Assembly (NCBI GenBank): GCA_027578815.1
Contig: JANBTH010000021.1
Coordinates: 1-56,502 of the forward strand
Source of the DNA: Coemansia sp. RSA 1804
Lineage: Eukaryota > Kickxellomycota > Kickxellomycetes > Kickxellales > Kickxellaceae
Reading direction: 5' to 3'
Length of the DNA stretch: 56,502 nucleotides
The notes beneath the pieces are model-generated. The model was not told the origin of the DNA. It did no database searches and saw nothing but the letters and a program-made list of their open reading frames with translations. The translations under genes and the position numbers were made by a program. How positions within the stretch are numbered: the first letter of the stretch is position 1; every line of letters starts with the position of its first letter. Shown one piece after another: positions 1-8,213 of this stretch.

Positions 1-450
1 GTAAACTGTTGTAAAGTGACAAGACAATCATTAAAAAATGTAAAGGCCAGAATTTTCATTATTTATATGCTGACAGATACCTGACCGTAATTCTATTAAA
101 CTGAACATTAACACATTAACAGATAACATTAATTACTATCATTTCTAATTACCCCCAATATACAGCCATTATTAATTAAACCCAATAACTTTTTTTAATG
201 AAATCCGATTAATTAATTAACTTGTTTTACATCTGGTTAGAGCGTATCTACCTTTCTGGTTAGGTTGAAATAAAGGTAATATTAACTTGATTTGTAGCTA
301 ACCCAATACTTTATTGTTTTACCAAGTAAAAGTAATAAAAGTACTATTCTTTAACTATTTATAAACTAGTTGCTAAAATAAAGCACATGCTATCTACACA
401 ACTTCACATGCGTTGGCTCTAGCATGTATTGCAGAATTACACATTTCTGG

Positions 451-618
451 CTACTTGAATAATGGAGCCTTAATATTGCCCAGCTTGCCCAATTCCTTAT
501 ATCCATCATAGCAATTGCCACAAAGACCAGTTACGTCATTACATTTACCTTCTTTTTCTCTTGTGCATACCTCAAAATCCTTAGTCCTTGGACATTGCCC
601 ACACTTTTTAATGCACAT
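451..618 (-). CDS. Small Cys-rich protein (55 aa), EGF/TIL-like spacing
   Basis: An ATG-initiated 55-codon frame lies on the minus strand. Seven cysteines fall at residues 2, 6, 9, 18, 26, 33 and 36, with the block CNDVTGLCGNCYDGYKELG (26-44), which resembles an EGF-like or TIL-type secreted cysteine module. There is no signal peptide: an in-frame stop sits four codons upstream of the ATG, with no AG acceptor between. It may be cytosolic, may use an unseen start, or may be the remnant of a longer secreted protein. A TATAAAAA box (minus strand, 727-734) lies 116 bases before the start codon. Codon usage is AT-rich, unlike the GC-rich genes nearby. Function unknown. Confidence 0.45.
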   Translation of the reverse strand: MCIKKCGQCPRTKDFEVCTREKEGKCNDVTGLCGNCYDGYKELGKLGNIKAPLFK

Positions 619-726
619 ATTCAGTTAATTGGTATCAGTATATATCTGTATTGCTGCTGTTTAGAGAAGTGAAAGCAAGTGAAAAGTAGTTATTTGGTTT
701 ATGTTTTTCTGTTCAAGAATTCAGCG

Positions 727-734
727 TTTTTATA
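727..734 (-). promoter_or_regulatory. TATA box of the Cys-rich microgene
   Basis: TATAAAAA reads on the minus strand 116 bases upstream of the ATG at 618. CTAAACAG (657-664, minus) lies 38 bases before that ATG. The same general layout is seen at the AT-rich microgenes near 19.7 and 20.6 kb, which makes a real promoter more likely than chance. Confidence 0.4.
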
Positions 735-1359
735 CTAGCCCAAATGTCTAAATGAATAGGGATGTTGTCTTGAACCTTACGGAAGAGATTGGATTTAATA
801 TAAATGCATCTTTTTCATTAACTAGTCTTATTAATTAATTCTAGTTTTGTCAAAGACACATAATGTTGGGTTTATTGTCTTATTAAAGTTAATTAATTGC
901 TTTAAATAGAGGATACAAGTCTCCTGATTTGACAGGTTTCAAATACACATGGCTGTTTGCAAGTAGTTGTTACACGCCTACCAACTATGGTTCTAATAAT
1001 GGCGTCCACACATATCATATTACTCCACCAACAAAATCATTAATTCAAATGTTGATATTCATCCTCCGCTGCAGTCTGTATGAGAGGGGGGGTTTCTTTA
1101 ACCCCAAATGAAGTAAACTTTTAAAGTCCAATTAACATGTGCTGATCAGAAGCCGGTTGATTTGATTTCTTAGATGACATAGTTTTTAAATAAATCAAAT
1201 CCGATTTCTGCTTACTGCTGATCTAAACTGGAGACGGCGTAGATAACCCTCACACAGTTTTCTTCATTTTTCTGTCATTAGCTTTTTTATTTATACTAAT
1301 CCTTCATATCGCATTTACTTGCCTTAATTACAGCAACCATCGCAATTGCACAGGAGGAA

Positions 1360-2334
1360 ATGTTCAAAAGATTCGGAAACAGAGTAGCAGCAGCATCGTC
1401 ACCGAGGGTCGGGCAAGGACACCGCATCGGCAGAAGTCGGTGGACGCATTCAAGCAGCAATGGTATCGCTGGCCTGGAGGCCACCAGCACAAAAGAAACA
1501 CAGGCATCGTCGGTTTCGGCGGCGGAGGTGGAGAAATTCGTCAGGCTCAGCAACGAATGGTGGGACCCCGTGGGACCGTTCAAGTACCTGCACACGATGA
1601 ACGGGCCGCGGATCCGGTTTGTGCGCGAGATACTGGCGGATCTCGCACGGTTGGCGCCGCAGGGCGACAGATTCAACAAACCGGAGAGCAAACAGCATAG
1701 TAGGCGCGGGAGAGCGTGGATCGAGGGGCTGGCGGCCGTGGATGTCGGGTGCGGCGGCGGGCTGGCGGCGGAGGCCCTGGCGCGGCTGGGAATGCGGGTT
1801 CTGGGCATCGATGCGGCGCGCGAGAACATCGATATGGCGCGCGCCCACGCGCCGCGCGACCTGGATAATCTGCGGTACGCGCAGACGACGGCGGAGGAGC
1901 TGGTGGCGGAGCAGCGGCAGAAGCATGGGGCCGCCGCCGACTCGTTGTTCGATGCGGTGGTCTCGCTCGAGGTCATCGAGCATGTGGCGGATCCGGTTCC
2001 GTTCTGCCGGTCGCTGGTGGAGCTGGCGAAGCCGGGCGGCGTGGTGGTTGTGTCGACGATGAACCGCACGCCGCTGTCGTTCGTCGTGGATGTGGTTCTG
2101 CCCGAGTATCTGCTGGGATCCGTCCCCCGCGGCACCCACGACCACAGCCGCTTTGTGCCGCCCGACGAGCTGCGCCAGATCTTCCGCTCCCTCGGGGCCG
2201 AGCTTCTGGATACGCAGGGCCTGATTCTCGATCCCTTCTCGAACACGTGCCATCTGGCGCCCGCCGACTTTGGGCTGCTGCGCAATGTTGGCGTGCAGGC
2301 CAACTACATCTCGGCGTTCCGCAAGAACAAGTAG
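1360..2334 (+). CDS. Mitochondrial ubiquinone biosynthesis O-methyltransferase COQ3
   Basis: A 324-residue class I SAM-dependent methyltransferase. In the COQ3/UbiG family it performs the two O-methylations of the ubiquinone head group on the matrix face of the inner membrane, within the CoQ synthome. The Arg/Ser-rich first ~50 residues look like a mitochondrial presequence. The family signature FVRLSNEWWDPVGPFKYLH (60-78) is followed by SAM motif I, AVDVGCGGG (126-134), then the acidic loop GIDAARENI, and SLEVIEHV after it. Length matches the family. The ATG at 1360 gives the presequence, so I keep it. The gene converges on the helicase gene, with 134 bases between stop codons; the shared 3' region carries a 12-G run. 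Confidence is high from the COQ3-specific WWDP motif. Confidence 0.95.
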   Translation: MFKRFGNRVAAASSPRVGQGHRIGRSRWTHSSSNGIAGLEATSTKETQASSVSAAEVEKFVRLSNEWWDPVGPFKYLHTMNGPRIRFVREILADLARLAPQGDRFNKPESKQHSRRGRAWIEGLAAVDVGCGGGLAAEALARLGMRVLGIDAARENIDMARAHAPRDLDNLRYAQTTAEELVAEQRQKHGAAADSLFDAVVSLEVIEHVADPVPFCRSLVELAKPGGVVVVSTMNRTPLSFVVDVVLPEYLLGSVPRGTHDHSRFVPPDELRQIFRSLGAELLDTQGLILDPFSNTCHLAPADFGLLRNVGVQANYISAFRKNK

Positions 2335-2402
2335 AGGGTGGTGGCGATCTGGTGTGGTCAATAAATGAGATGCATGTCTGGGGCTTCTAGCTAGATGTTA
2401 CT

Positions 2403-2414
2403 GGGGGGGGGGGG
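2403..2414 (+). repeat. Poly-G tract (12 G)
   Basis: An uninterrupted run of twelve G lies between the convergent stop codons of COQ3 and the helicase. It is a simple homopolymer, likely length-variable, with no function evident. Confidence 0.9.
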
Positions 2415-2468
2415 AGAAGGGAGAAATCGAAGGAAACACAACTACTTACTTGCTTGATTGCCTGCTTT

Positions 2469-4982
2469 CTAGTCGTTGACCAGAGTGAGGCGCTCGGGAG
2501 CGATTCCAAGGACAGAGTAGACGGCGCGCATCTTGCTCTCGAAGAAGCCGAAGACGCCCATCGGCATGACGGAGACGACGTGGCCGGTGCGCCCAAAGCG
2601 GCCCGTGCGGCCGGCCATGTGCAGATACGAGGCGGATGACGACGGCGTGTCGAGAACAAGCACAAGCGACGTGTCGGGCAGATCCAGCCCGCGCGCCGCC
2701 GGCTCGCTGATAAGGTAGACGGGCGGCGGCAGGCGCTGGCGCCTGTACAGCGTGCGGGGCTCCGCAGCCTCCATTGCCGCCTCCGCCTCCGCCTCCGTCT
2801 GCTGCTTCTGCTGCTGGTCACGCGCGCGGAAGTGATCGAGGATGTCGCGCGGCACGATTCCAAAGGGACGCAGGCCCTGGATCAGCGCCTGCTTGTTGGC
2901 CGACGGATGCGTGAAGATGAGCACCGGCCCCGTGGGCGCAAAGTGCTCGATGACGTTGCCGGCCACCTCGCCAATCATGCCGCTCAGCATCCTGCGCGAT
3001 TCGTTGGGATTGGTAGCTCCGTAGCCTTCTTCCTCATCCGCATCCTCATTCTCCATCGGCCTGCGGTCCCTGCCGCCCTGTCTGCCAGCAGCGGCAGCCT
3101 GCGACTTGCGCATCCAGTCGTTCGAGTCTCTTGCGATGCGCTGCTTCTGGCGCAGGTTGCGGACAACCTGGCCGTTCTCGATGATGAGGCAGTGGTGCTT
3201 GATTGCGGGCGGGATATTGTGGGGCTCGTGCGCCTCGCGCTGTTTCCGCTCGAGATACGAGACCTGGCCGTGCAGGCATCCGCTGACCTGCAGCCAGTGC
3301 CGCAGGCTGCGCGTAGGCGTGGCCGCCGCAACAACCACCTGCAGCGAGGCCGGCGACGCCGTGCTGAGTCGCCTGTCGCTCATGAGGATCTCATTCTCCC
3401 GGCGAATCCGACCCGCGGTGTTGCTGTTGCTGTCGCTGTCTGGCGATCGGGGCGCCGCCAGTCTGCTGGCCTCGGCCGCCCGGAGCCGCGCCATCGCGCC
3501 CTGCGAGACGCTGGCGAATATCGACGACAGCCGCTGCACGGTCTCGGTGGTCAGTCTGGTGCGGGTGCCGCTGGCGCCGAGGTCGCGGATCTCGGACGGC
3601 GAGAGCGATGTTGCCAGCGTGCGCTGGTAGATGCTGGGCGCCCGGCTGTCATTGCCATCTTCCTTGCCGACTCCCATGACATGCGCAAGCATCGAGGTGC
3701 TGCCGCACATCTCCATGATCGCCTTCACCAGCACCTGGCCCAGCCGCGGCGGCGGAGCAGAGGGAGTCGAGTGGCCTTTGCGTCTTGTCTTGTACGAATT
3801 TTTGTTGTTGTTGCTGCTGCTGCTGTGTCTGGAGTCCAGCGATAGCGTGCTGTCGATCTCGTCGACCACGAGCTTGCGCAGCCCAACGAAGCTCTCCAGA
3901 TCCTCCCTCTCCAACGCCCCGCGGCCAGCCATCCTCGAGGCATACCACTTGCTTCTGCTGTGAAGGGCCTGCAGGAACCTGTTGGGGTCGCCCACGCTGC
4001 TATCGAAGGGCGAAGCCAGCCGCTTGGCATCAGCCTCCTCCTCGGCCTCCATCTCGTCCTCCATCTCGGCCTCCGTCCCATCCGCTGTCTTTGGCCTGCT
4101 GCGCTCGGGCAAGATGGAGCCGCTGAACAGGTCGCGCATCAGCCGGGGCGGCCTGACGACAAGCGGCACGCTCGGGTCGCGGAACAGCTGCAGCAGTCTC
4201 CTGTAGGTGCCGATGACAACCACGGGGGGCCCGTGTCTATCGAGCACGCGCAGCTCGCGCCGATTGCTGGAGCCGCTGCCGCTGCCGCCGCCAATCCCGC
4301 CGAGCTCCTCCTCCTCGGCCACCGTCTGCGCAACAAACCGCTGCACGAACCTGATGGCCGGCAGCCTCGGGTACGCGCAGCGCAGCAGCGCGTGGGACCA
4401 GGCCTCCAGCTGCAGCGCGAGCTCGCGGTTGGGCACGACGATAACCGCGTTGACCGCCAGCGCGGTGAACACCTTGTTCGTGGTGATCGGCGCGCCGTTG
4501 ATCTTCATCGTCTTGATTCTGTGGAAATCGCGCACGGCCTGCGACAGCACGGCCGCCAGCATCATCAGCGTCTTGCCGGTCCCCGTTTCCTGCCGGATGA
4601 ACAAGTGCTGCTCCACGTCGCACACCATTTCCCGCGCAATCGCCCTCTGCAGCGGCGTCGGCACCTCCACGCCGTGCAGCTCGCGCAGGGCGCGCACCAG
4701 CTCCTTGTCGATCCCGGGAATCGGCTGCTCTCCTTCTCCTTCCTCCAGCTCTGCCTCGCCAGTGGTAGTTGTTGTTTTTGTTGTTGTTGTTGTTGTTGTT
4801 GTTGTGCTGATGCTTCTACTGCTGTGCTTTACAGCCATTGCCGTCGTCCTTAGCGCTCCTGCACACTGTCTGTACCGCCCAGCCGCGACACACGCCGCCC
4901 GCCCCGCCTTGGCAATGCCGGCTCCGGCAATAGACGCCCGGCACGCGGCCGGTCGAACGCACAGCCGGACAACCAGACTCAT
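2469..4982 (-). CDS. Divergent mitochondrial DEAD-box RNA helicase (MRH4/DDX28-like)
   Basis: An 837-residue SF2 helicase. The N-terminus is basic and Arg/Ala-rich with no acids, as in a mitochondrial presequence, then a poly-Thr run (about 60-74). Visible motifs are motif I ETGTGKT (132-138), motif Ia VPNRELALQ, motif II DEID (374-377) in place of DEAD, motif III AAT in place of SAT, then the second RecA domain with LIFTHP, motif V ARGLDLPD and motif VI HMAGRTGR. Large low-complexity insertions make it longer than the usual 450-600 residues. The family acts in mitochondrial large-subunit assembly; this assignment is inferred from presequence plus divergent motifs. Only the ATG at 4982 provides a standard start; the frame extends two codons upstream without one. 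It is tandem with GUS1 upstream. Confidence 0.8.
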   Translation of the reverse strand: MSLVVRLCVRPAACRASIAGAGIAKAGRAACVAAGRYRQCAGALRTTAMAVKHSSRSISTTTTTTTTTKTTTTTGEAELEEGEGEQPIPGIDKELVRALRELHGVEVPTPLQRAIAREMVCDVEQHLFIRQETGTGKTLMMLAAVLSQAVRDFHRIKTMKINGAPITTNKVFTALAVNAVIVVPNRELALQLEAWSHALLRCAYPRLPAIRFVQRFVAQTVAEEEELGGIGGGSGSGSSNRRELRVLDRHGPPVVVIGTYRRLLQLFRDPSVPLVVRPPRLMRDLFSGSILPERSRPKTADGTEAEMEDEMEAEEEADAKRLASPFDSSVGDPNRFLQALHSRSKWYASRMAGRGALEREDLESFVGLRKLVVDEIDSTLSLDSRHSSSSNNNKNSYKTRRKGHSTPSAPPPRLGQVLVKAIMEMCGSTSMLAHVMGVGKEDGNDSRAPSIYQRTLATSLSPSEIRDLGASGTRTRLTTETVQRLSSIFASVSQGAMARLRAAEASRLAAPRSPDSDSNSNTAGRIRRENEILMSDRRLSTASPASLQVVVAAATPTRSLRHWLQVSGCLHGQVSYLERKQREAHEPHNIPPAIKHHCLIIENGQVVRNLRQKQRIARDSNDWMRKSQAAAAGRQGGRDRRPMENEDADEEEGYGATNPNESRRMLSGMIGEVAGNVIEHFAPTGPVLIFTHPSANKQALIQGLRPFGIVPRDILDHFRARDQQQKQQTEAEAEAAMEAAEPRTLYRRQRLPPPVYLISEPAARGLDLPDTSLVLVLDTPSSSASYLHMAGRTGRFGRTGHVVSVMPMGVFGFFESKMRAVYSVLGIAPERLTLVND

Positions 4983-5037
4983 ATTCAATTAATAAGGTGT
5001 AGAGCAGAAATGAAATTCAGATTAGATTTTCTTTTAG

Positions 5038-5080
5038 CAAAGAAAGGAAAGAAAGGAAAGAAAAGGAAAGAGAGAAACAG
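5038..5080. repeat. Purine (AAAGG/GAAA) tract
   Basis: Irregular AAAG/GGAAA repeats lie in the spacer between GUS1 and the helicase, within the presumed helicase promoter. Simple sequence; no specific site recognised. Confidence 0.7.
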
Positions 5081-5233
5081 GCAGACAAGCTAGCTAGCCA
5101 TCGATTCCATCCCATCGGGCGTTTACTCACCAACCCACACGCATACAATCAATCCGCGAAAAAAAAAACTAACCCCACTTGATTCCCTCCCCACCTCCTT
5201 GATCAGCAGCCGGAATCACCACCACCTAGCGGA

Positions 5234-7702
5234 TCAGTAGTACTTTTTGGTCTGGTACATGGCGGTGACGTCGGACGAAGGCGGCAGCGCAACCTCGCCG
5301 TGCATGTGCGGGGTCCTGTACATGGAAGTAACAGCGTCATGGCGCGGAAGTCCGAGAGCGCTATCAGCAACAGCGGCAGAAGCAGCAGCGGCAGGAGCCG
5401 GGGAGGCAGACGGCTGCTGCTCCTTCTTGGCCTTCGACGCATTGCCCTTGTCCCAGGGACTGCCCTTGGCCAGCAGCTTGCTCTCCTTCTTGCCGCCCTG
5501 AGCCTTAGTCTTATTTGCAGCGGTATTGTCCTCCTTGTGCTTGCTGGCCATGGTGGCGGCCTTGCCATCGGGGATCCTGATGAGCGAGACGACGCCAAGC
5601 TCGCTGTCGGCCGCCACGCGGTCGACGATGAAGTAGCCGATGCGCTCGAGCTGGATGATCGAGCCGGCGGGCAGCGCGGCGACGTTGGCGTCGACGATGG
5701 CGGGCTCGACGAACTCGGTGGTCGGCGTCAGCGCGTCGGCGATGTCGTCGCCCTCCTCAAGCTTCTTCTTCGTGATCAGGTAATCGTAATCAACCATCAC
5801 GGCCTCGACCGGGTGGATCTGCGGGTGCTGGGCGAGCCACGTGAGCTTCTTCTTGGTGGCCCTGACGTCGCCCTGCAGATGCAGGGCCATCGTGACGCCG
5901 GTCACTATGCTATTGTCATCGCTGGACCGCTCGATGGCCGAGACCACGGCGTTGCCCCAGTCCATCAGCGTCACCTCCTCGGCGACCGCCAGCGCGGCGG
6001 CGTCGGCCTGGTCAATGAACAGCTGCGCCGAGAAGACAGTCTGCTTGCTGCCGAGCGCGGCGTTCTTCTTGTGGCGCGGGACGTCGGCCACGTAGGCGGC
6101 GGGCGGCGCGCCGGCCACGGTGACGGGGACAAGCGCCCGCTTGCGCAGCGCCGTGTGGCGGGGCGCCACGGGGTCGATGAGCTTCTTGTTGGCGGCCCAG
6201 ATCTTGTCCCACTCGAGCAGCATGTTCTTCTGCGACGCGCCCTGCATCAGCACGTACTGGCGCAGCGCCTCGACGGTCATTCCGCGGCGGCGGATGCCGC
6301 GCACGGTGGGGAACCGCGGATCGTCCCAGCCAGACACCAGGCCTGCGTCGACGAACCACTGCAGCTTGCGCTTCGACAGCAGCGTGTAGACGAAGTTCAT
6401 CCGCGAGAAGTCCTTGATGGCGACCGGACGCAGGCCGAGCGCCGGGAAGAACCACTCGTACTGCGGGTTGCGGTCGCGGTACTCCATCGACCGCAGCGCG
6501 TGCGTCACGCCCTCGAGCGAGTCGACGATCGGGCAGCAGAAGTCGTACGTCGGGTAGATTTTCCACGCATCGCCGGTCCTGTGGTGCGGCGCCAGGTTGC
6601 AGCGGTAAATCACCGGATCACGCATCGCCTTGTTTGGATCATCGACGCTCATCTTGGCGCGCAGACAGCACGTCTGACCGAACGGCGTGCCGCGCCGCAT
6701 CTCGTCGAAGCGCTCGAGATTCGACTCCACCGAGAGGTCGCGGCACCGCGACGCGACGCCATCCCAGCGCTCTTTGCGCATGGTCTCCTGGTCGGTGTCG
6801 TCGGCGTAGGCCAGGCCCTTGCGGATCATGGCCACGGCGTAGTCGTGGATGGTCTGGAAGTAGTCGCTGGTGTGCGTGACCCGATCGCCGACGATGCCAA
6901 GGAACCGCAGGTCCTCGGTGATCGCGTCCTCGAACTCGCCCTTCTCCTTGGTCGGATTCGTGTCGTCGAAGCGCACAATCATCGTGCCGTGGTACAGCTG
7001 CGCGAAGTACTGGTTGAGCAGCGCCGCCTTCGCGTGGCCGATGTGCAGGTAGCCGCTGGGCTCGGGCGGAAACCGCATCACCACCTTGCCGTCCTCCACG
7101 CCCTCGAGCCCGAGATCGAACGAGCCCTGGTCGGCCGCCTTCTCGCCGCCGCCGCCAGAACCGGCCTTCTTGCGCTGCTGCGCCTGCGCCAGGCCGCCCG
7201 ACACGCGCCGCGCAAACGGCAGCGAATCGACGTGCGCGTACCAGCGCACCACGTGACCGCCCAGCGCGTCGGTCTTGCTGGTCTTGAGGTTGCGCTGGAA
7301 CACCGCCGACGCGCGGAGGGCGCCCCACGCGGCGGCGTCGGCGGCGCTGGCGGCGTATCCGCTGACGAACGAGCGCATCGCCAGATGCTGGTCGAGCTCG
7401 GCCAGCGCCGCCTCCAGCTCCTTGAAGCTGCCGGTGCCCAGCCGCTCGCGCGCAAACCGCTCCCACCGCGCGCAGGCGTCCGACACTGCTGCGGTGCCCA
7501 GTCTACGCACGATCTCCTCGGCCGCCGCCGCCTCGCCCACGAGCTCCTCCTCCTCCTCCTCCGCGTTGTCGCCGATTGCCAGCGCTGCGCTCGCCGCCTT
7601 GCTGCCGGCCTGCACGCTGCCTCCCTCCCTCCACTCCACCGCGTACGATCCCGGCGCCGACTCGTTGGCGTACTCCGCGAGCGCTGCCGCGACTACAGTC
7701 AT
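5234..7702 (-). CDS. Cytosolic glutamyl-tRNA synthetase
   Basis: An 822-residue class Ic synthetase that charges tRNA-Glu in the cytosol. Residues 1-170 are a degenerate GST-like domain, which in yeast docks on the Arc1 cofactor. The Rossmann fold opens with PPEPSGYLHIGHAKAALL, HIGH at 220-223, and the KMSKS-equivalent loop is LSKRKL (Ser443). FDDTNPTKE and SRMNFVYTLLSKRK are hallmarks of the eukaryotic GluRS branch rather than GlnRS. After the beta-barrel anticodon domain comes an extra Lys/Ala-rich tail ending in two copies of VT[SA]MY[RQ]T (791-797 and 812-818) and KKYY. Yeast GUS1 is about 700 residues, so the tail is additional. ATG at 7702 begins the GST domain. Confidence 0.95.
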   Translation of the reverse strand: MTVVAAALAEYANESAPGSYAVEWREGGSVQAGSKAASAALAIGDNAEEEEEELVGEAAAAEEIVRRLGTAAVSDACARWERFARERLGTGSFKELEAALAELDQHLAMRSFVSGYAASAADAAAWGALRASAVFQRNLKTSKTDALGGHVVRWYAHVDSLPFARRVSGGLAQAQQRKKAGSGGGGEKAADQGSFDLGLEGVEDGKVVMRFPPEPSGYLHIGHAKAALLNQYFAQLYHGTMIVRFDDTNPTKEKGEFEDAITEDLRFLGIVGDRVTHTSDYFQTIHDYAVAMIRKGLAYADDTDQETMRKERWDGVASRCRDLSVESNLERFDEMRRGTPFGQTCCLRAKMSVDDPNKAMRDPVIYRCNLAPHHRTGDAWKIYPTYDFCCPIVDSLEGVTHALRSMEYRDRNPQYEWFFPALGLRPVAIKDFSRMNFVYTLLSKRKLQWFVDAGLVSGWDDPRFPTVRGIRRRGMTVEALRQYVLMQGASQKNMLLEWDKIWAANKKLIDPVAPRHTALRKRALVPVTVAGAPPAAYVADVPRHKKNAALGSKQTVFSAQLFIDQADAAALAVAEEVTLMDWGNAVVSAIERSSDDNSIVTGVTMALHLQGDVRATKKKLTWLAQHPQIHPVEAVMVDYDYLITKKKLEEGDDIADALTPTTEFVEPAIVDANVAALPAGSIIQLERIGYFIVDRVAADSELGVVSLIRIPDGKAATMASKHKEDNTAANKTKAQGGKKESKLLAKGSPWDKGNASKAKKEQQPSASPAPAAAASAAVADSALGLPRHDAVTSMYRTPHMHGEVALPPSSDVTAMYQTKKYY

Positions 7703-8213
7703 AGCAATTCAAGGTGCATTCAGTGGAATTAGTGTGCGCTTCAGCCCCACCACGAACACCAGCCGCTATCTGCTTCTTCAGTCCATAACTTACCGAATGG
7801 CACGGGCGAGCCCTTTTGCGCGAGAACTAGTGTGGCAGCCATTGGCACTGTAAACGATAACGGTGCTGCTTTGCTTGTCCCAAAAGGCGAGATTATTCGA
7901 ATTCAACAGAACACTGAAAAGGCGGATATATAAATAGAGTAAGATGAATTTAAAAGTGGGAGAAATAGTGATCGATGAGAAAGAGGAAAAGGAAAGGGAA
8001 GAGAAAAAAAAATTGCCAGTGGGGGGAAACAAGTGAGTGAGTGGCCCACACTGCCATTTGTGAATCACCAACAATCACACACATTCACATCCGATATTCT
8101 CTCCGCATCAAGAAATGATCACGAAGCACATCTCCCCATCCATCCGATATGTGCCCTTTCCATTTCTTTCATCAGATGCTGGAACAGCAGCGTGTGGCAG
8201 CCAGCTTCCTGAG
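7703..8213. other. Intergenic region upstream of GUS1
   Basis: 511 bases between the MFS stop (8214) and the GUS1 start (7702), both on the minus strand, so it holds the MFS 3' end and the GUS1 promoter. A GGAAA/GAAAA-rich purine tract lies near 7970-8020. No further gene is seen. Confidence 0.6.

Larger units (their letters stand above)
1..1359. other. AT-rich intergenic region left of COQ3
   Basis: The stretch is strongly AT-rich with repeated TTAATTAATT-type words. The only coding signal I can support is the short Cys-rich reading frame on the minus strand at 451-618. A longer frame at 929-1111 lacks an ATG start and any recognisable feature, so it is left out. No transposon ends, tRNA or rRNA are visible. 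The last few hundred bases should hold the COQ3 promoter, but no clear TATA box is placed. Confidence 0.6.

Noticed and set aside
3960..4992. Long plus-strand frames opposite the helicase gene.
   Set aside because: Shadow frames of GC-rich coding sequence with Arg/Pro bias; no family motifs.
5300..7732. 810-codon open frame antisense to GUS1.
   Set aside because: Long antisense frames are expected opposite GC-rich genes; the protein is Arg/His/Leu-rich without domains, while the minus strand has full GluRS motifs.
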